From Cherax quadricarinatus (Eukaryota; Arthropoda; Malacostraca; Decapoda; Parastacidae): 64,000 nucleotides of DNA. The translations under genes and the position numbers were made by a program. This document shows positions 9,575 through 20,920 of this stretch, one piece after another (positions within the stretch are counted from its first letter, which is position 1; every line of letters begins with the position of its first letter). The DNA is taken from positions 29,805,846 to 29,869,845 of the forward strand of contig NC_091307.1 of the NCBI RefSeq assembly GCF_038502225.1, written 5' to 3'. Below the pieces are notes generated by a model. It was not told the DNA's origin. It did not search any database and saw nothing but the letters and a program-made list of their open reading frames with translations.

Positions 9575-11918
9575 AACAGAGCGACTTACCCGCAACCTCC
9601 GCAACGTAGCGACTTGCCCGCAACCTCCCCAACGTAGCGACTTACCCGCAACCTCCCCAACGTAGCGACTTACCCGCAACCTCCCCAACGTAGCGACTTA
9701 CCCGCAACCTCCCCAACGTAGCGACTTACCCGCAACCTCCCCAACGTAGCGACTTACCCGCAACCTCCCCAACGTAGCGACTTACCCGCAACCTCCCCAA
9801 CGTAGCGACTTACCCGCAACCTCCCCAACGTAGCGACTTACCCGCAACCTCCCCAACGTAGCGACTTACCCGCAACCTCCCCAACGTAGCGACTTACCCG
9901 CAACCTCCCCAACGTAGCGACTTACCCGCAACCTCCCCAACGTAGCGACTTACCCGCAACCTCCCCAACGTAGCTTACCCCAACCTCCCCAACGTAGCGA
10001 CTTACCCGCAACCTCCCCAACGTAGCGACTTACCCGCAACCTCCCCAACGTAGCGACTTACCCGCAACCTCCCCAACGTAGTGACTTACCCGCAACCTCC
10101 CCAACGTAGTGACTTACCCGCAACCTCCCCAACGTAGTGACTTACCCGCAACCTCCCCAACGTAGTGACTTACCCGCAACCTCCCCAACGTAGTGACTTA
10201 CCCGCAACCTCCCCAACGTAGTGACTTACCCGCAACCTCCCCAACGTAGTGACTTACCCGCAACCTCCCCAAAGTAGTGACTTACCCGCAACCTCCCCAA
10301 CGTAGCGACTTACCTGCAATCTCCCCAACGTAGTGACTTACCCGCAATCTCCCCAACGTAGCGACTTACCCGCAACCTCCCCAACATAGCAACTTACCCG
10401 CAACCTCCCCAACATAGCAACTTACCCGCAACCTCCCCAACATAGCAACTTGCCCCCTACCTCCCCAACATAGCAACTTGCTCCCTACCTTCCCAACATA
10501 GCAACTTACCCCCGATCTCCCCAACATAGCAACTTACCCCCTACCTCCCCAACATAGCAACTTACCCCCTATCTCCCCAACATAGCAACTTACCCCCTAC
10601 CTCCCCAACATAGCAACTTGCTCCCTACCTTCCCAACATAGCAACTTACCCCCTATCTCCCCAACATAGCAACTTACCCCCTACCTCCCCAACATAGCAA
10701 CTTACCCCCTATCTCCCCAACATAGCAACTTGCTCCCTACCTCCCCAACATAGCAACTTACCCCCTATCTCCCCAACATAGCAACTTGCTCCCTACCTCC
10801 CCAACACAGCAACTTACCCTCTACCTCCCCAACATAGCAACTTACCCCCTACCTCCCCAACATAGCAACTTACTCCCTACCTCCCCAACATAGCAACTTG
10901 CTCCCTACCTCCCCAACATAGCAACTTGCTCCCTACCTCCCTAACATAGCAACTTGCTCCCTACCTCCCCAACATAGCAACTTGCTCCCTACCTCCCCAA
11001 CATAGCAACTTACTTCCTACCTCCCCAACATAGCAACTTACCCCCTACCTCCCTAACATAGCAACTTGCTCCCTACCTCCCCAACATAGCAACTTACTTC
11101 CTACCTCCCCAACATAGCAACATGCTCCCTACCTCCCCAACATAGCAACTTGCTCCCTACCTCCCAACATAGCAACTTGCCCCCTACCTCCCCAACACAG
11201 TAACTTCCTCCCTACCTCTCCAACATAGCAACTTACTCCCTACCTCCCCAACATAGCAACTTCCTCACTACCTCCCCAACATAGCAACTTACTCCCTACC
11301 TCCCCAACATAGCAACTTCCTCACTACCTCCCCAACATAGCAACTTGCTCCCTACCTCCCCAACATAGCAACTTGCTCCCTACCTCCCCAACACAATAAC
11401 TTCTTCACTACCTCTCCAACATAGCAACTTACTTCCTACCTCCCCAACATAGCAACTTCCTCACTACCTCCCCAACATAGCAACTTACTCCCTACCTCCC
11501 CAACATAGCAACTTGCTCCCTACCTCCCCAACACAGTAACTTCCTCCCTACCTCTCCAACATAGCAACTTCCTCACTACCTCCCCAACATAGCAACTTCC
11601 TCACTACCTCCCCAACATAGCAACTTCCTCACTACCTCCCCAACATAGCAACTTGCTCCCTACCTCCCCAACACAGTAACTTCTTCACTACCTCTCCAAC
11701 ATAGCAACTTACTCCCTACCTCCCCAACACAGTAACTTCCTCACTACCTCCCCAACATAGTAACTTACCCCCTACCTCCCCAACACAGTAACTTCCTCAC
11801 TACCTCCCCAACATAGCAACTTCCTCACTACCTCCCCAACATAGCAACTTCCTCACTACCTCCCCAACATAGTAAGTTGCTCCCTACCTCCCCAACACAG
11901 TAACTTCCTCACTATATC
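9575..11918. repeat. 28-bp satellite, main block (about 84 units)
   Basis: Exact 28-bp periodicity (GCGACTTACCCGCAACCTCC + CCAACGTA). Variants form zones: CGTAGCG units from 9,600 to 10,080, CGTAGTG units to about 10,290, then CATAGCAACTTAC units with CCCTACC or CTCCCTACC cores, and CCTCACTACC cores towards 11,900. One shortened unit occurs at about 9,967. The left edge is most uniform and the right edge most diverged. Confidence 0.95.
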
Positions 11919-12170
11919 TAACACCATTCTTTACTTTTTAAGTTCAACACTTGGACAGTGTTAATAGGATATTTAGCCATTATCTAAGTCAGTCTCGGGT
12001 CCACACTGCCCTGTGGCAGGCAAGACTCAGGCAGTGTGTGGCAGTACGTCCTGGCACCATGACGTCACTAATCACTAATTGGAGACGCGCCTGGGTACCA
12101 CGCTCTCACAAGCACCTAATTGAATCTGTCAATCTCTACTCCGTGATCATACATCATCTCTACGAAGTGA
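11919..12170. other. Spacer between two satellites, no gene seen
   Basis: About 250 bp of unique sequence that includes CACTGCCCTGTGGCAGG and a nearby GGCAGTGTGTGGCAG, a loose inverted-repeat pair. The open frame entering the satellite from here is not a gene. Confidence 0.5.
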
Positions 12171-14460
12171 AGGGCCACGATGTGTACACTCGTGGCACCA
12201 GAACCACGTCTCTAGGGAGTGAAGGGCCACGATGTGTACATTCGTGGCACCAGAACCACGTCTCTAGCGAGTGAAGGGCCACGATGTGTACACTCGTGGC
12301 ACCAGAACCACGTCTCTAGCGAGTGAAGGGCCACGATGTGTACATTCGTGGCACCAGAACCACGTCTCTAGCGAGTGAAGGGCCACGATGTGTACATTCG
12401 TGGCACCAGAACCACGTCTCTAGCGAGTGAAGGGCCACGATGTGTACATTCGTGGCACCAGAACCACGTCCCTAGCGAGTGAAGGGCCACGATGTGTACA
12501 CTCGTTGCACCAGAACGACGTCTCTAGCGAGTGAATGGCCACGATGTGTACATTCGTGGCACCAGAACCACGTCTCTAGCGAGTGAAGGCCATCATGTGT
12601 ACATACGTGGCACCAGAACTACGTCTCTAGCGAGTGAAGGCCATCATGTGTACATACGTGGCACCAGAACTACGTCTCTAGCGAGTGAAGGCCATCATGT
12701 GTACATACGTGGCACCAGAACCACGTCTCTAGCGAGTGAAGGCCATCATGTGTACATTCGTGGCACCAGAACCACGTCTCTAGCGAGTGAAGGCCATCAT
12801 GTGTACATACGTGGCGCCAGAACCACGTCTCTAGCGAGTGAAGGCCATCATGTGTACATACGTGGCGCCAGAACCACGTCTCTAGCGAGTGAAGGCCATC
12901 ATGTGTACATACGTGGCGCCAGAACCACGTCTCTAGCGAGTGAAGGCCATCATGTGTACATACGTGGCACCAGAACCACGTCTCTAGCGAGTGAAGGTCA
13001 TCATGTGTACATTCGTGGCACCAGAACCACGTCTCTAGCGAGTGAAGGTCATCATGTGTACATTCGTGGCACCAGAACCACGTCTCTAGCGAGTGAAGGC
13101 CATCATGTGTACACTCGTGGCACCAGAACCACGTCTCTAGCGAGTGAAGGCCATCATGTGTACATTCGTGGCACCAGAACCACGTCTCTATCGAGTGAAG
13201 GCCATCATGTGTACATTCGTGGCACCAGAACCACGTCTCTAGCGAGTGAAGGCCATCATGTGTACATACGTGGCACCAGAACCACGTCTCTAGCGAGTGA
13301 AGGCCATCATGTGTACATTCGTGGCACCAGAACCACGTCTCTATCGAGTGAAGGCCACGATGTGTACACTCGTGGCACCAGAACCACGTCTCTAGCGAGT
13401 GAAGGCCACGATGTGTACACTCGTGGCACCAGAACCACGTCTCTAGCGAGTGAAGGCCACGATGTGTACACTCGTGGCACCAGAACCACGTCTCTAGCGA
13501 GTGAAGGCCATCATGTGTACATACGTGGCACCAGAACCACGTCTCTAGCGAGTGAAGGCCACGATGTGTACACTCGTGGCACCAGAACCACGTCTCTAGC
13601 GAGTGAAGGCCATCATGTGTACATACGTGGCACCAGAACCACGTCTCTAGCGAGTGAAGGCCACGATGTGTACACTCGTGGCACCAGAACCACGTCTCTA
13701 GCGAGTGAAGGCCATCATGTGTACATACGTGGCACCAGAACCACGTCTCTAGCGAGTGAAGGCCACGATGTGTACACTCGTGGCACCAGAACCACGTCTC
13801 TAGCGAGTGAAGGCCACGATGTGTACACTCGTGGCACCAGAACCACGTCTCTAGCGAGTGAAGGCCACGATGTGTACACTCGTGGCACCAGAACCACGTC
13901 TCTAGCGAGTGAAGGCCATCATGTGTACATACGTGGCACCAGAACCACGTCTCTAGCGAGTGAAGGCCATCATGTGTACATACGTGGCACCAGAACCACG
14001 TCTCTAGTGAGTGAAGGCCATCATGTGTACATACGTGGCACCAGAACCACGTCTCTAGCGAGTGAAGGCCATCATGTGTACATACGTGGCACCAGAACCA
14101 CGTCTCTAGCGAGTGAAGGCCATCATGTGTACATACGTGGCACCAGAACCACGTCTCTAGCGAGTGAAGGCCATCATGTGTACATACGTGGCACCAGAAC
14201 CACGTCTCTAGCGAGTGAAGGCCATCATGTGTACATACGTGGCGCCAGAACCACGTCTCTAGCGAGTGAAGGCCATCATGTGTACATACGTGGCGCCAGA
14301 ACCACGTCTCTAGCGAGTGAAGGCCATCATGTGTACATACGTGGCGCCAGAACCACGTCTCTAGCGAGTGAAGGCCACGATGTGTACACTCGTGGCACCA
14401 GAACCACGTCTCTAGCGAGTGAAGGCCATCATGTGTACATACGTGGCGCCAGAACCACGG
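12171..14460. repeat. 51/52-bp satellite, about 45 units
   Basis: The first eight units (12,171-12,586) are 52 bp with GGGCC; the next approximately 37 are 51 bp with AGGCC. Two main variants occur: CCACGATGTGTACACTCG and CCATCATGTGTACATACG, each followed by TGGCACCAGAACCACG and TCTCTAGCGAGTGAAG. The 51-bp length keeps a 17-codon frame open on both strands, giving apparent proteins of 644 and 620 residues. There is no unique coding sequence at either end, so I treat this as satellite DNA. From about 13,350 to 13,900 the two variants alternate in higher-order patterns. Confidence 0.95.
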
Positions 14461-15436
14461 CATGATAGAAGACTCTGAGGGAGAAATTAAAACGTGAATG
14501 AAACATTTAGGGAACAGAGATATGAACGACAATGAGGTGTATGGAGGAGAGATGTGAAGAGTTGTAGGGAGGAGCTATTTAGAAGGAAGAGTCCAAGGAG
14601 AGATGCAGAGTTAAAGGAAGATATGTACAGGAGTTGAAGGAAGAGATGTAGGGAAAAGAGATTTCAACAGCCAAGTAGTTTCGAAATTTGAAGAGCACTT
14701 TAACCGTGAAGATCATTTAGCACTTTCGTTAAAAGAATGTTAACAGACAAACAGATACTATCATACTAAGTTAAAATTGTCAGAACCGGTAAAAAAAAAA
14801 TCCATTAAATTATTCATATCAAAAGACACCTCTAAATGTTTCTCGAGGCCCCTACAGGTAACTCGGTAATTATAGAAGCATGATAAAAGTTAAAATGAGC
14901 TCAGCCATGGGGAAACTTAAACTTATCCCATGGTCAGTTGCACACTACAGACCACATAGGGGAAGGGGGCGGAAAGACATAAGTGCCTGCGAACAAGTGA
15001 CTGTGTGTGCCTAATTCTCAATCAACAGATTGGCCTGAAAAACAATTCCCATTGAAGGTGGGCCCACCAGGTTAACCACTTGCTAGGGATGTATCTTTGT
15101 ATGTGGTCATAAAGCCATTAAGGTAAGAGTCTGCTACAGAGTTAAATTATAATAGTCTTCCTCAGGATCCGCCCATTAATTTCCCGGGACAAACACGACC
15201 AGGGCACCAACAAATACACATGAGTATACAGTGTCAAGAGGGATAGTCAGAAACGAAGGAAGATGTGCAGCAACAGAAAAGTTTGAAGAATTTATGGAAT
15301 TAACAGGAGATTTAGGGGATAAAAGACAAAAGAAGCAATGAACAACGAAACCAAAAAAATTAACTAATAAGAGAGAAGCTTAAACAAGAAGTAACGAGTG
15401 TGCAGTACATGGAGGATGGCACGAGTAAAGCTAAAA
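14461..15436. other. Unique DNA, no gene seen
   Basis: Purine-rich near 14,470-14,660 (repeated GGAGAGATGT-like motifs), then ordinary AT-rich sequence. No coding or RNA signal that I can support. Confidence 0.5.
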
Positions 15437-15562
15437 GATGTTTCCAGAGGTCAACGTCCCCGCGGCCCAGTCCCAGACCACACGACCTGGTGGATCAAGG
15501 CTTCACCAACCAGGCTGTTTCTGTTGGCCGCGCAAAGTCCAACTTACGAACCATCTTCACAT
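15437..15562 (-). mobile_element. LINE-D 3' terminal fragment, diverged
   Basis: Reads on the minus strand as the LINE-D 3' end: GTTCGTAAGTTGGAC, GGTTGGTGAAGCC, then GCCGCGGGGACGTTGACC. The change from CTGATCAGG to TTGGTGAAG marks an old copy. Confidence 0.65.
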
Positions 15563-16640
15563 GCCTTACATTTGACGAGCTTCGAGTTTTAATATTCCTA
15601 GACCCAGCCCTAGACCAGACTTGCTTGGTACCTGTCTGGTCAACCAGGCATGACTTGTACTCGTTGGAACGCAGGAGAGATATATCATAATCTACACTTG
15701 GAAAATCCTGGAAGGAATGGTCCCGAATCTGCACACAGAAATCACTCCCTACGAAAGTTAAAGACTGGGCAGGCGATGTAAAATACCCCAAATTAAAAGT
15801 AGAGGCGCCATTGGTACACTAAGGGAAAACACCATAAGTGTCCGGGGCCCAAGACTGTTCAACAGCCTCCCATCAAGCATAAGGGTAATTACCAATAAAT
15901 CCCTGGCTGCCTTCAAGAGAGAGCTGGACAGGTACCTAAAGTTAGTGCCGGATCAGCCGGGCTGTGGTTCGTACGTTGGACTACGTGCGGCCAGCAGTAA
16001 CAGCCTGGTTGATCAAGCCCTGATCCACCGGGAGGCCTGGTCATGGACCAGGCCGCGGGGGCGTTGATCCCCGGAATAACCTCCAGGTAGACTCCAGGCA
16101 GGCTGTTGCTGTTGGCAGTCCATTGGCCCATATATCCATGGCAACCTGATTGATACAGCACTTGTTAGAGGCATTTGTCCAGTTTCCTCCTGAAGACTTC
16201 TACAATTGTCCCAGCAGTCTTTCTGATATCTTCTGGCAAGATGTGGAATAGTCTGGGACTACGTATGTTGATACAAAGTTCTCTTAATGTGCCCACAGCA
16301 GCCCTGCTGTCAACTGTATTTACTGTACAATTTCTACCACGTTTCTCACTCCAGGAGATATGTTATGGCAGTGTGTAAATTTGGAACAAAGCCATCAGGT
16401 ACTTACCATGTGTGTATCATGCATCTCTCCCACCTCAGCGAGCACACATTCAGGACTTCGCGGTGTTCCCAGTAATTTAAATGCTTTATTGGTTCTATGC
16501 GGGCCGTAAATATTATCTGTTCCAACTGTCTGAACAATGCCCTAATCGAGAGAACACAATTTTAAGAAACACCTTTGGCACTATTTCTCTTGTTTTGAAA
16601 GTTCTCATTATCAATCCAGTCATTTTTCCTTTACAAATAT
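15563..16640 (-). mobile_element. LINE-E 3' region, split by LINE-D
   Basis: 15,563-15,648 and 16,092-16,640 are consecutive parts of one minus-strand LINE-E: GTCTGGTCAACCAGGC on the left, then AGGCTGTTGCTGTTGG, CTTTCTGATATCTTCTGG and ATGCTTTATTGGTTCTATGC on the right. The far right encodes GLIMRTFKTREIVPKVFL-like residues. A LINE-D copy fills the gap, with CCAGGC on both sides as a possible short target-site duplication. Confidence 0.8.
15649..16091 (+). mobile_element. 5'-truncated LINE-D inserted in LINE-E
   Basis: Begins at the codons for DLYSLERRR and continues to the family 3' terminus (GGGGGCGTTGATCCCCGGAA, CCTCCAGGTAGACTCCAGG). Related to 35,790-36,490. Only the end of the reverse transcriptase frame is present, broken at PYES by a stop like the 8,688-9,574 copy. 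Confidence 0.88.
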
Positions 16641-17080
16641 CAAACACAACACTATAATACGAGGGAATAAGAGAGAGGAGGAGGGAGAGATGAGAACTAG
16701 TGAGAAAGAACAAACGAGAAAGAAAATGAAGGAGAAAGGAGGAGGAGGAGAACGAGCGAGCGAGAGAGGGAGGAGGGGAGAGGGGAGAGAGCAACATTGG
16801 TGCAGACAGCAATATACGTTAGATTATTGAAGGCAGGTGCGGGCACAAGTGCACACCACCACTACCCACCCACATGTCTACTCTCTCAGCCACTTTCAAC
16901 ACTGATGACTTCAGGGTTCGTTATTCACAATTTCCCTTTGTTTCTATTAATATTTCAATATCTGAGGTGGTAGCACCATAGCATCATGGGTACGGTAAGG
17001 TGATATCTTAGACGAGGACCATGAGTCGACTGGTCAAGGCTCTGCTTCCCCGCTAACTAACCAACCCTGCACTTACTGTC

Positions 17081-17081
<1 letters not shown>
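16641..17081. other. Unique DNA with a purine-rich block
   Basis: GA-rich sequence between about 16,660 and 16,800 gives a spurious Ser/Leu-rich frame on the other strand. No gene recognised. Confidence 0.5.
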
Positions 17082-17140
<59 letters not shown>

Positions 17141-17150
17141 ATATATATAT

Positions 17151-17204
<54 letters not shown>
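17082..17204. repeat. (AC)n then (AT)n microsatellite
   Basis: About 55 bp of CA followed by about 68 bp of AT, abutting GCGCGC and the foldback that starts at 17,213. Confidence 0.96.
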
Positions 17205-17209
<5 letters not shown>

Positions 17210-17212
17210 CGG

Positions 17213-17395
17213 AACAATTCGCAAACAGGCGAAATTATTTACATTGTCTCTACGTCCACAGCAGGACTCGAACCTGCTAACTCTGTATCAGAGTCCACAG
17301 TACTTTACCACTGAGCTAGACCCAAGATAAGTATGAGCGCTTAGCCGAAACTAGAGACAATGTTTGTAAATAATTTCGCCTGTTTGCGAATTGTT
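17213..17395. repeat. Foldback enclosing a tRNA-like sequence
   Basis: 17,213-17,250 pairs with 17,354-17,395; the right arm carries four extra bases. Shared core: CAATTCGCAAACAGGCGAAA. The approximately 100-nt loop contains a complete tRNA-like unit on the minus strand. The same arrangement, a tRNA-like core beside inverted arms and AT repeats, is suggested near 3,782-4,077. Confidence 0.88.
17253..17325 (-). pseudogene. tRNA-like sequence in foldback loop
   Basis: On the minus strand TAGCTCAGTGG is a perfect A box and GGTTCGAGTCC a perfect B box. GACTC-TGATACA-GAGTT can form an anticodon arm, but position 33 would be G instead of the near-universal U. The seven bases on each side (TTGGGTC and TGTGGAC) do not form an acceptor stem. 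I therefore call it a tRNA-derived promoter-like unit, not a decoding tRNA. Confidence 0.7.
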
Positions 17396-17484
17396 AAGCA
17401 TTTCAAATCTCTTTGGTTGTCCACTGCATGTGGCAAGATTCGATGAAATAACTTCCAAAATAAGCTTGGTGCCCGGGGGTATGG

Positions 17485-17563
17485 GGTAACATCGCCTAGC
17501 TTCGGCTAAGCGATGTTACCTCTAAATATAGGCATACACCTAGAGGTGTATGCCTACATTTAG
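17485..17563. repeat. Two adjacent strong hairpins
   Basis: Hairpin 1 (17,485-17,520): GGTAACATCGC pairs with GCGATGTTACC and continues to a C-TTCG-G loop, a 16-bp stem with one mismatch. Hairpin 2 (17,522-17,563): CTAAATATAGGCATACACCT pairs with its partner over 20 bp with one wobble and a 2-nt loop. They are one base apart and lie in no recognisable gene. Confidence 0.9.
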
Positions 17564-18482
17564 AGCCTATATTTAACACTGTTTAAGGAATGAGTAACCT
17601 TGACTGTTGAAGAGGTTACATACAGCCTTAATGACTCCTTGGGAAGAAGTCAGTCCTGCTACGAGCAGTGTTCCTCATACTGTGTGGTGGATAGCATTAA
17701 CTACTGTCACTACATCCTTTAGCATTTAAGTGATTGAAAGAGGTATCCTTGTCCCAAACCTAAGCAGTACAAGAACATACTGCATTAAGAGATATATTAG
17801 AAAATTTAAAGTAATCCCAGTGAAGGGCATAGGCGCCATAGGCACAATAGGAGACCAATATCAACGACCATGATCCTACCAGAAGACATCACAAACACTG
17901 ACGGAACAAGTCTGCAAGCCCTCACGAGGAGGGCACATTGACCAGGGTCACTCGGTGATCACGCTCATAAAAAAAACCAATAAAAACAAAACAAAACAAA
18001 TTAAAATCAACAATAAAAAAAAGCAAAGAACATTCAACAAAAAGACTATCATAACTAGTTAAAACAGCCAGCATTAATTAAAACCCTATTAAATTATTAA
18101 TGTCAAGACGTGGTAGTGTTGCTAACCCCACCAAGACGTGGTGGTGGTGGTCACCAACACCGGCCAAGAGATCGTGGTGGTGCTCACCAGCCCCGCAGCT
18201 CCCCCCCCCCCCGCCAAGACGTGATGGTGGTGTTCACCAACACAAACCAGGAAATAGCCAACGTGAAGGGATGTCAGCAAGTGTAACAACCAGAGAATTG
18301 ACTGGGATCAGATAAATAAAGAACTATCAGAGGTCCCTGGGAAACTGTCCTAAGCAATTTTAAAGCCACATCAGGGCATACAAAGCCTGAATATAGAAGC
18401 TTACAGCGATTCTACAAAATGTTACGCGAAGATAAAAAAAAATATATGAGCTGGCACTGAAAGTAGGGAGAAGAACGTAATA
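17564..18482. other. Unique DNA, no gene seen
   Basis: Includes (A)n-rich stretches near 17,970-18,020 and a C-run at about 18,201-18,212. The frame at 18,100-18,315 is Trp/Pro-rich and looks like chance. Confidence 0.5.
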
Positions 18483-18625
18483 AAATGTCCCGTGGCTCGG
18501 CTCTCAAACTGAGGGTCTGTGGTTAGAGCCCCAGCACGGGTAGAAACGTTGACTTTGTTCACCTAGAAGCCAGCAGGTGCCTGGGTATTAGTGGACTGCT
18601 GTGGATGGTATCCCAGGTGGTGGCA
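18483..18625 (+). mobile_element. tRNA-derived SINE, probable
   Basis: CCGTGGCTCGGCTCTC followed about 30 bp later by GGTTAGAGCCC resembles A and B boxes. Downstream GTGCCTGGGTATTAGTGGACT and GGTATCCCAGG resemble the conserved central domain of SINEs that I recall from decapods (from memory, unverified). A second copy of that domain is at 58,095-58,135. No coding capacity is expected. Confidence 0.65.
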
Positions 18626-19585
18626 GAATACCCCAGATAGGGCTGGGCTTTGATATGAATTGAGGTAGGACAACTCTTAGCTTGTAAAACTGATCTGTGT
18701 AAAAAAAAATGCCTAAAAATTCAAATATGTTACAAGAAAAGAACATTTGATGAGAGATTACCAAAATAAGAGCAGAAACTAAACCTTTCCTATAAGATGG
18801 AAGAACACAAGGCGCTCTAAGCAACTGAAGAAATAAAAACCTAAATATTTCCGCAAGTACGCGAAATCCAAATTAAGAACAACTCCAAGCCAAGACAAGA
18901 AAGTTTAGGTAAGACCCCATGTGGGGTGAGCTGGGAAGATGAGACATGCGAAGAATAGCGCTAGAGATGAGTGTCCACAGTCATAAAGTGACACGGCTTA
19001 ATCACGTCAAATAAATACCACCAGTATGCTGCCCTCTGTTGTTCTTACCTGCCTGCCCTGTCCTGCGACCTAACCTGCTGCCAGCTTGTTAAGACTGAAG
19101 ACCTCCAGAAGACCATTGCAACTGAGCCTACTTTTCCTGTTTCTTCAATCTTTCCCACGATGGGCTGGGTTAAGGTGGCAAGTTTGTAGAAGAGCCATTC
19201 TCAAATTTCCTGAAGCTGCTCCTAGAAAGGCGGTAAAATTTTGTCTTGTATCCAAAGGCGAATCGTAGAGGCTTGAGGAACTCCAGAACTTGGGTGAGTG
19301 TGAAGTGGTGAGGTTGTTCGCAGGCAAACTTGACAGTTACTGCACCGAGGCTTTTGTAGAGTTCAGTGCAGGTCATGGTTTCAGTGTTTGATGAAGCAGT
19401 GTAAAAGGTAAGGCTTTCCCATGTTGGTGTGCTAGAGTCGTCAGTATCTTCTTACATGGATTCAGTAGACGAGTCTACAAAGGTACTAGCAGGTGACTGA
19501 GGGTCGACAGAAGCAGTGGAGAGGTGTACTGGTGGTGTGTAACATCTGGTTGGGAGGCGGTGGTGGCGGTGGTCGAGGCACATAA
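18626..19585. other. Unique DNA, no gene seen
   Basis: Short frames at 19,086-19,376 on both strands lack recognisable motifs. Nothing else supportable. Confidence 0.5.
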
Positions 19586-20033
19586 GCGTGTCGGATTATT
19601 ATTATTAGGTAGGTAGTAGGTTGGTAGACAGCAACCACCCAGGGAAGTACTACCGTCCTGCCAGATGACTGTGAAACAGAAACCTGTAACTGTTTTGCAT
19701 GATGGTAGGATTGCTGGTTTCTTTTTCTGTCTCATAAACACGCTAGATAACAGGGATATCTTGCTACTCCTACTTACACTTTGGCCACACTTCACAGACA
19801 CGCACATGCATACATATATATACATACATCTAGGCTTTTCTCCTTTTTCTAAATAGCTCTTGTTCTTCTTTATTTCTTCTATTGTCCATGGGGAAGTGGA
19901 AAACGAATCTTTCCTCCGTAAGCCATGCGTGTCGTATGAGGCGACTAAAATGCCGGGAGCAATGGGCTAGTAACCCCTTCTCCTGTAGACATTTACTAAA
20001 AAAGAGAAGAAAAACTTTATAAAACTGGGATGC

Positions 20034-20615
20034 TTGAATGTGCGTGGATGTAGCGCGGATGACAAGAAACAGATAATTGCTGATGTTATGAATGAAAAGT
20101 TGGATGTCCTGGCCCTAAGTGAAACAAAGCTGAAGGGGGTAGGGGAGTTTCGGTGGGGGGAAATAAATGGGATTAAATCTGGAGTATCTGAGAGAGTTAG
20201 AGCAAAGGAAGGGGTAGCAGTAATGTTGAAGGATCAGTTATGGAAGGAGAAAAGAGAATATGAATGTGTAAATTCAAGAATTATGTGGATTAAAGTAAAG
20301 GTTGGATGCGAAAAGTGGGTCATAATAAGCGTGTATGCACCTGGAGAAGACAGGAATATAGAGGAGAGAGAGAGATTTTGGGAGATATTAAGTGAATGTA
20401 TAGGAGCCTTTGAACCAAGTGAGAGAGTAATTGTGGTAGGTGACCTGAATGCTAAAGTAGGAGAAACTTTTAGAGAGGGTGTGGTAGGTAAGTTTGGGGT
20501 GCCAGGTGTAAATGATAATGGGAGCCCTTTGATTGAACTTTGTATAGAAAGGGGTTTAGTTATAGGTAATCCATATTTTAGGAAAAAGAGGATAAGTATA
20601 CAAGATATGATGTAG
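20034..20615 (+). CDS. RTE-C AP-like endonuclease domain (frame lost near 20,615)
   Basis: This frame encodes the apurinic-like endonuclease that nicks target DNA to prime reverse transcription. It opens with MNVRGCSADDKK (the usual N of the first motif is present), then LDVLALSETKL (catalytic Glu), VIISVYAPGED and VVVGDLNAKVG (GDxN). The last motif, ISDHFLVV, lies after the frame stops, at about 20,715 in another frame, so a frameshift between 20,590 and 20,640 separates it. The domain is therefore complete in content but not in one frame. It is followed by the linker at 20,921. Confidence 0.85.
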   Translation: MNVRGCSADDKKQIIADVMNEKLDVLALSETKLKGVGEFRWGEINGIKSGVSERVRAKEGVAVMLKDQLWKEKREYECVNSRIMWIKVKVGCEKWVIISVYAPGEDRNIEERERFWEILSECIGAFEPSERVIVVGDLNAKVGETFREGVVGKFGVPGVNDNGSPLIELCIERGLVIGNPYFRKKRISIQDMM

Positions 20616-20920
20616 GGCGAAATGACAGTAGTTTGTTGGATTATGTATTGGTAGATAAAAGACTGTTGAGTAGACTTCAGGATGTACATGTTTATAGAGG
20701 GGCCACAGATATATCAGATCACTTTTTAGTTGTAGCTACACAGAGTAAAAGGTAGATGGGATAAAAGGAGAATAGAAGCATCAGGGAAGAGAGAGTTGAA
20801 GGTTTATAAACTAAAAGAGGAGGCAGTTAGGGTAAGATATAAACAGCTATTGGAGGATAGATGGGCTAATGAGAGCATAGGTATGGGGTCGAAGAGGTAT
20901 GGGGTAGGTTTAAAAATGTA

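Noticed and set aside
9575..11918. CRISPR-like array of 28-bp repeats
   Set aside because: Units are contiguous with no unique spacers, and the context is eukaryotic. It is a satellite. The same holds for the 29-bp array at 2,001-2,435.
12531..14465. 644-residue (plus) and 620-residue (minus) repeat proteins
   Set aside because: Both arise because the 51-bp satellite unit is divisible by three. There is no non-repeat coding sequence on either side and both strands are equally open.
17253..17325. Functional tRNA gene on the minus strand
   Set aside because: No acceptor stem pairing, and the base at position 33 is not U. Only the promoter boxes look tRNA-like.
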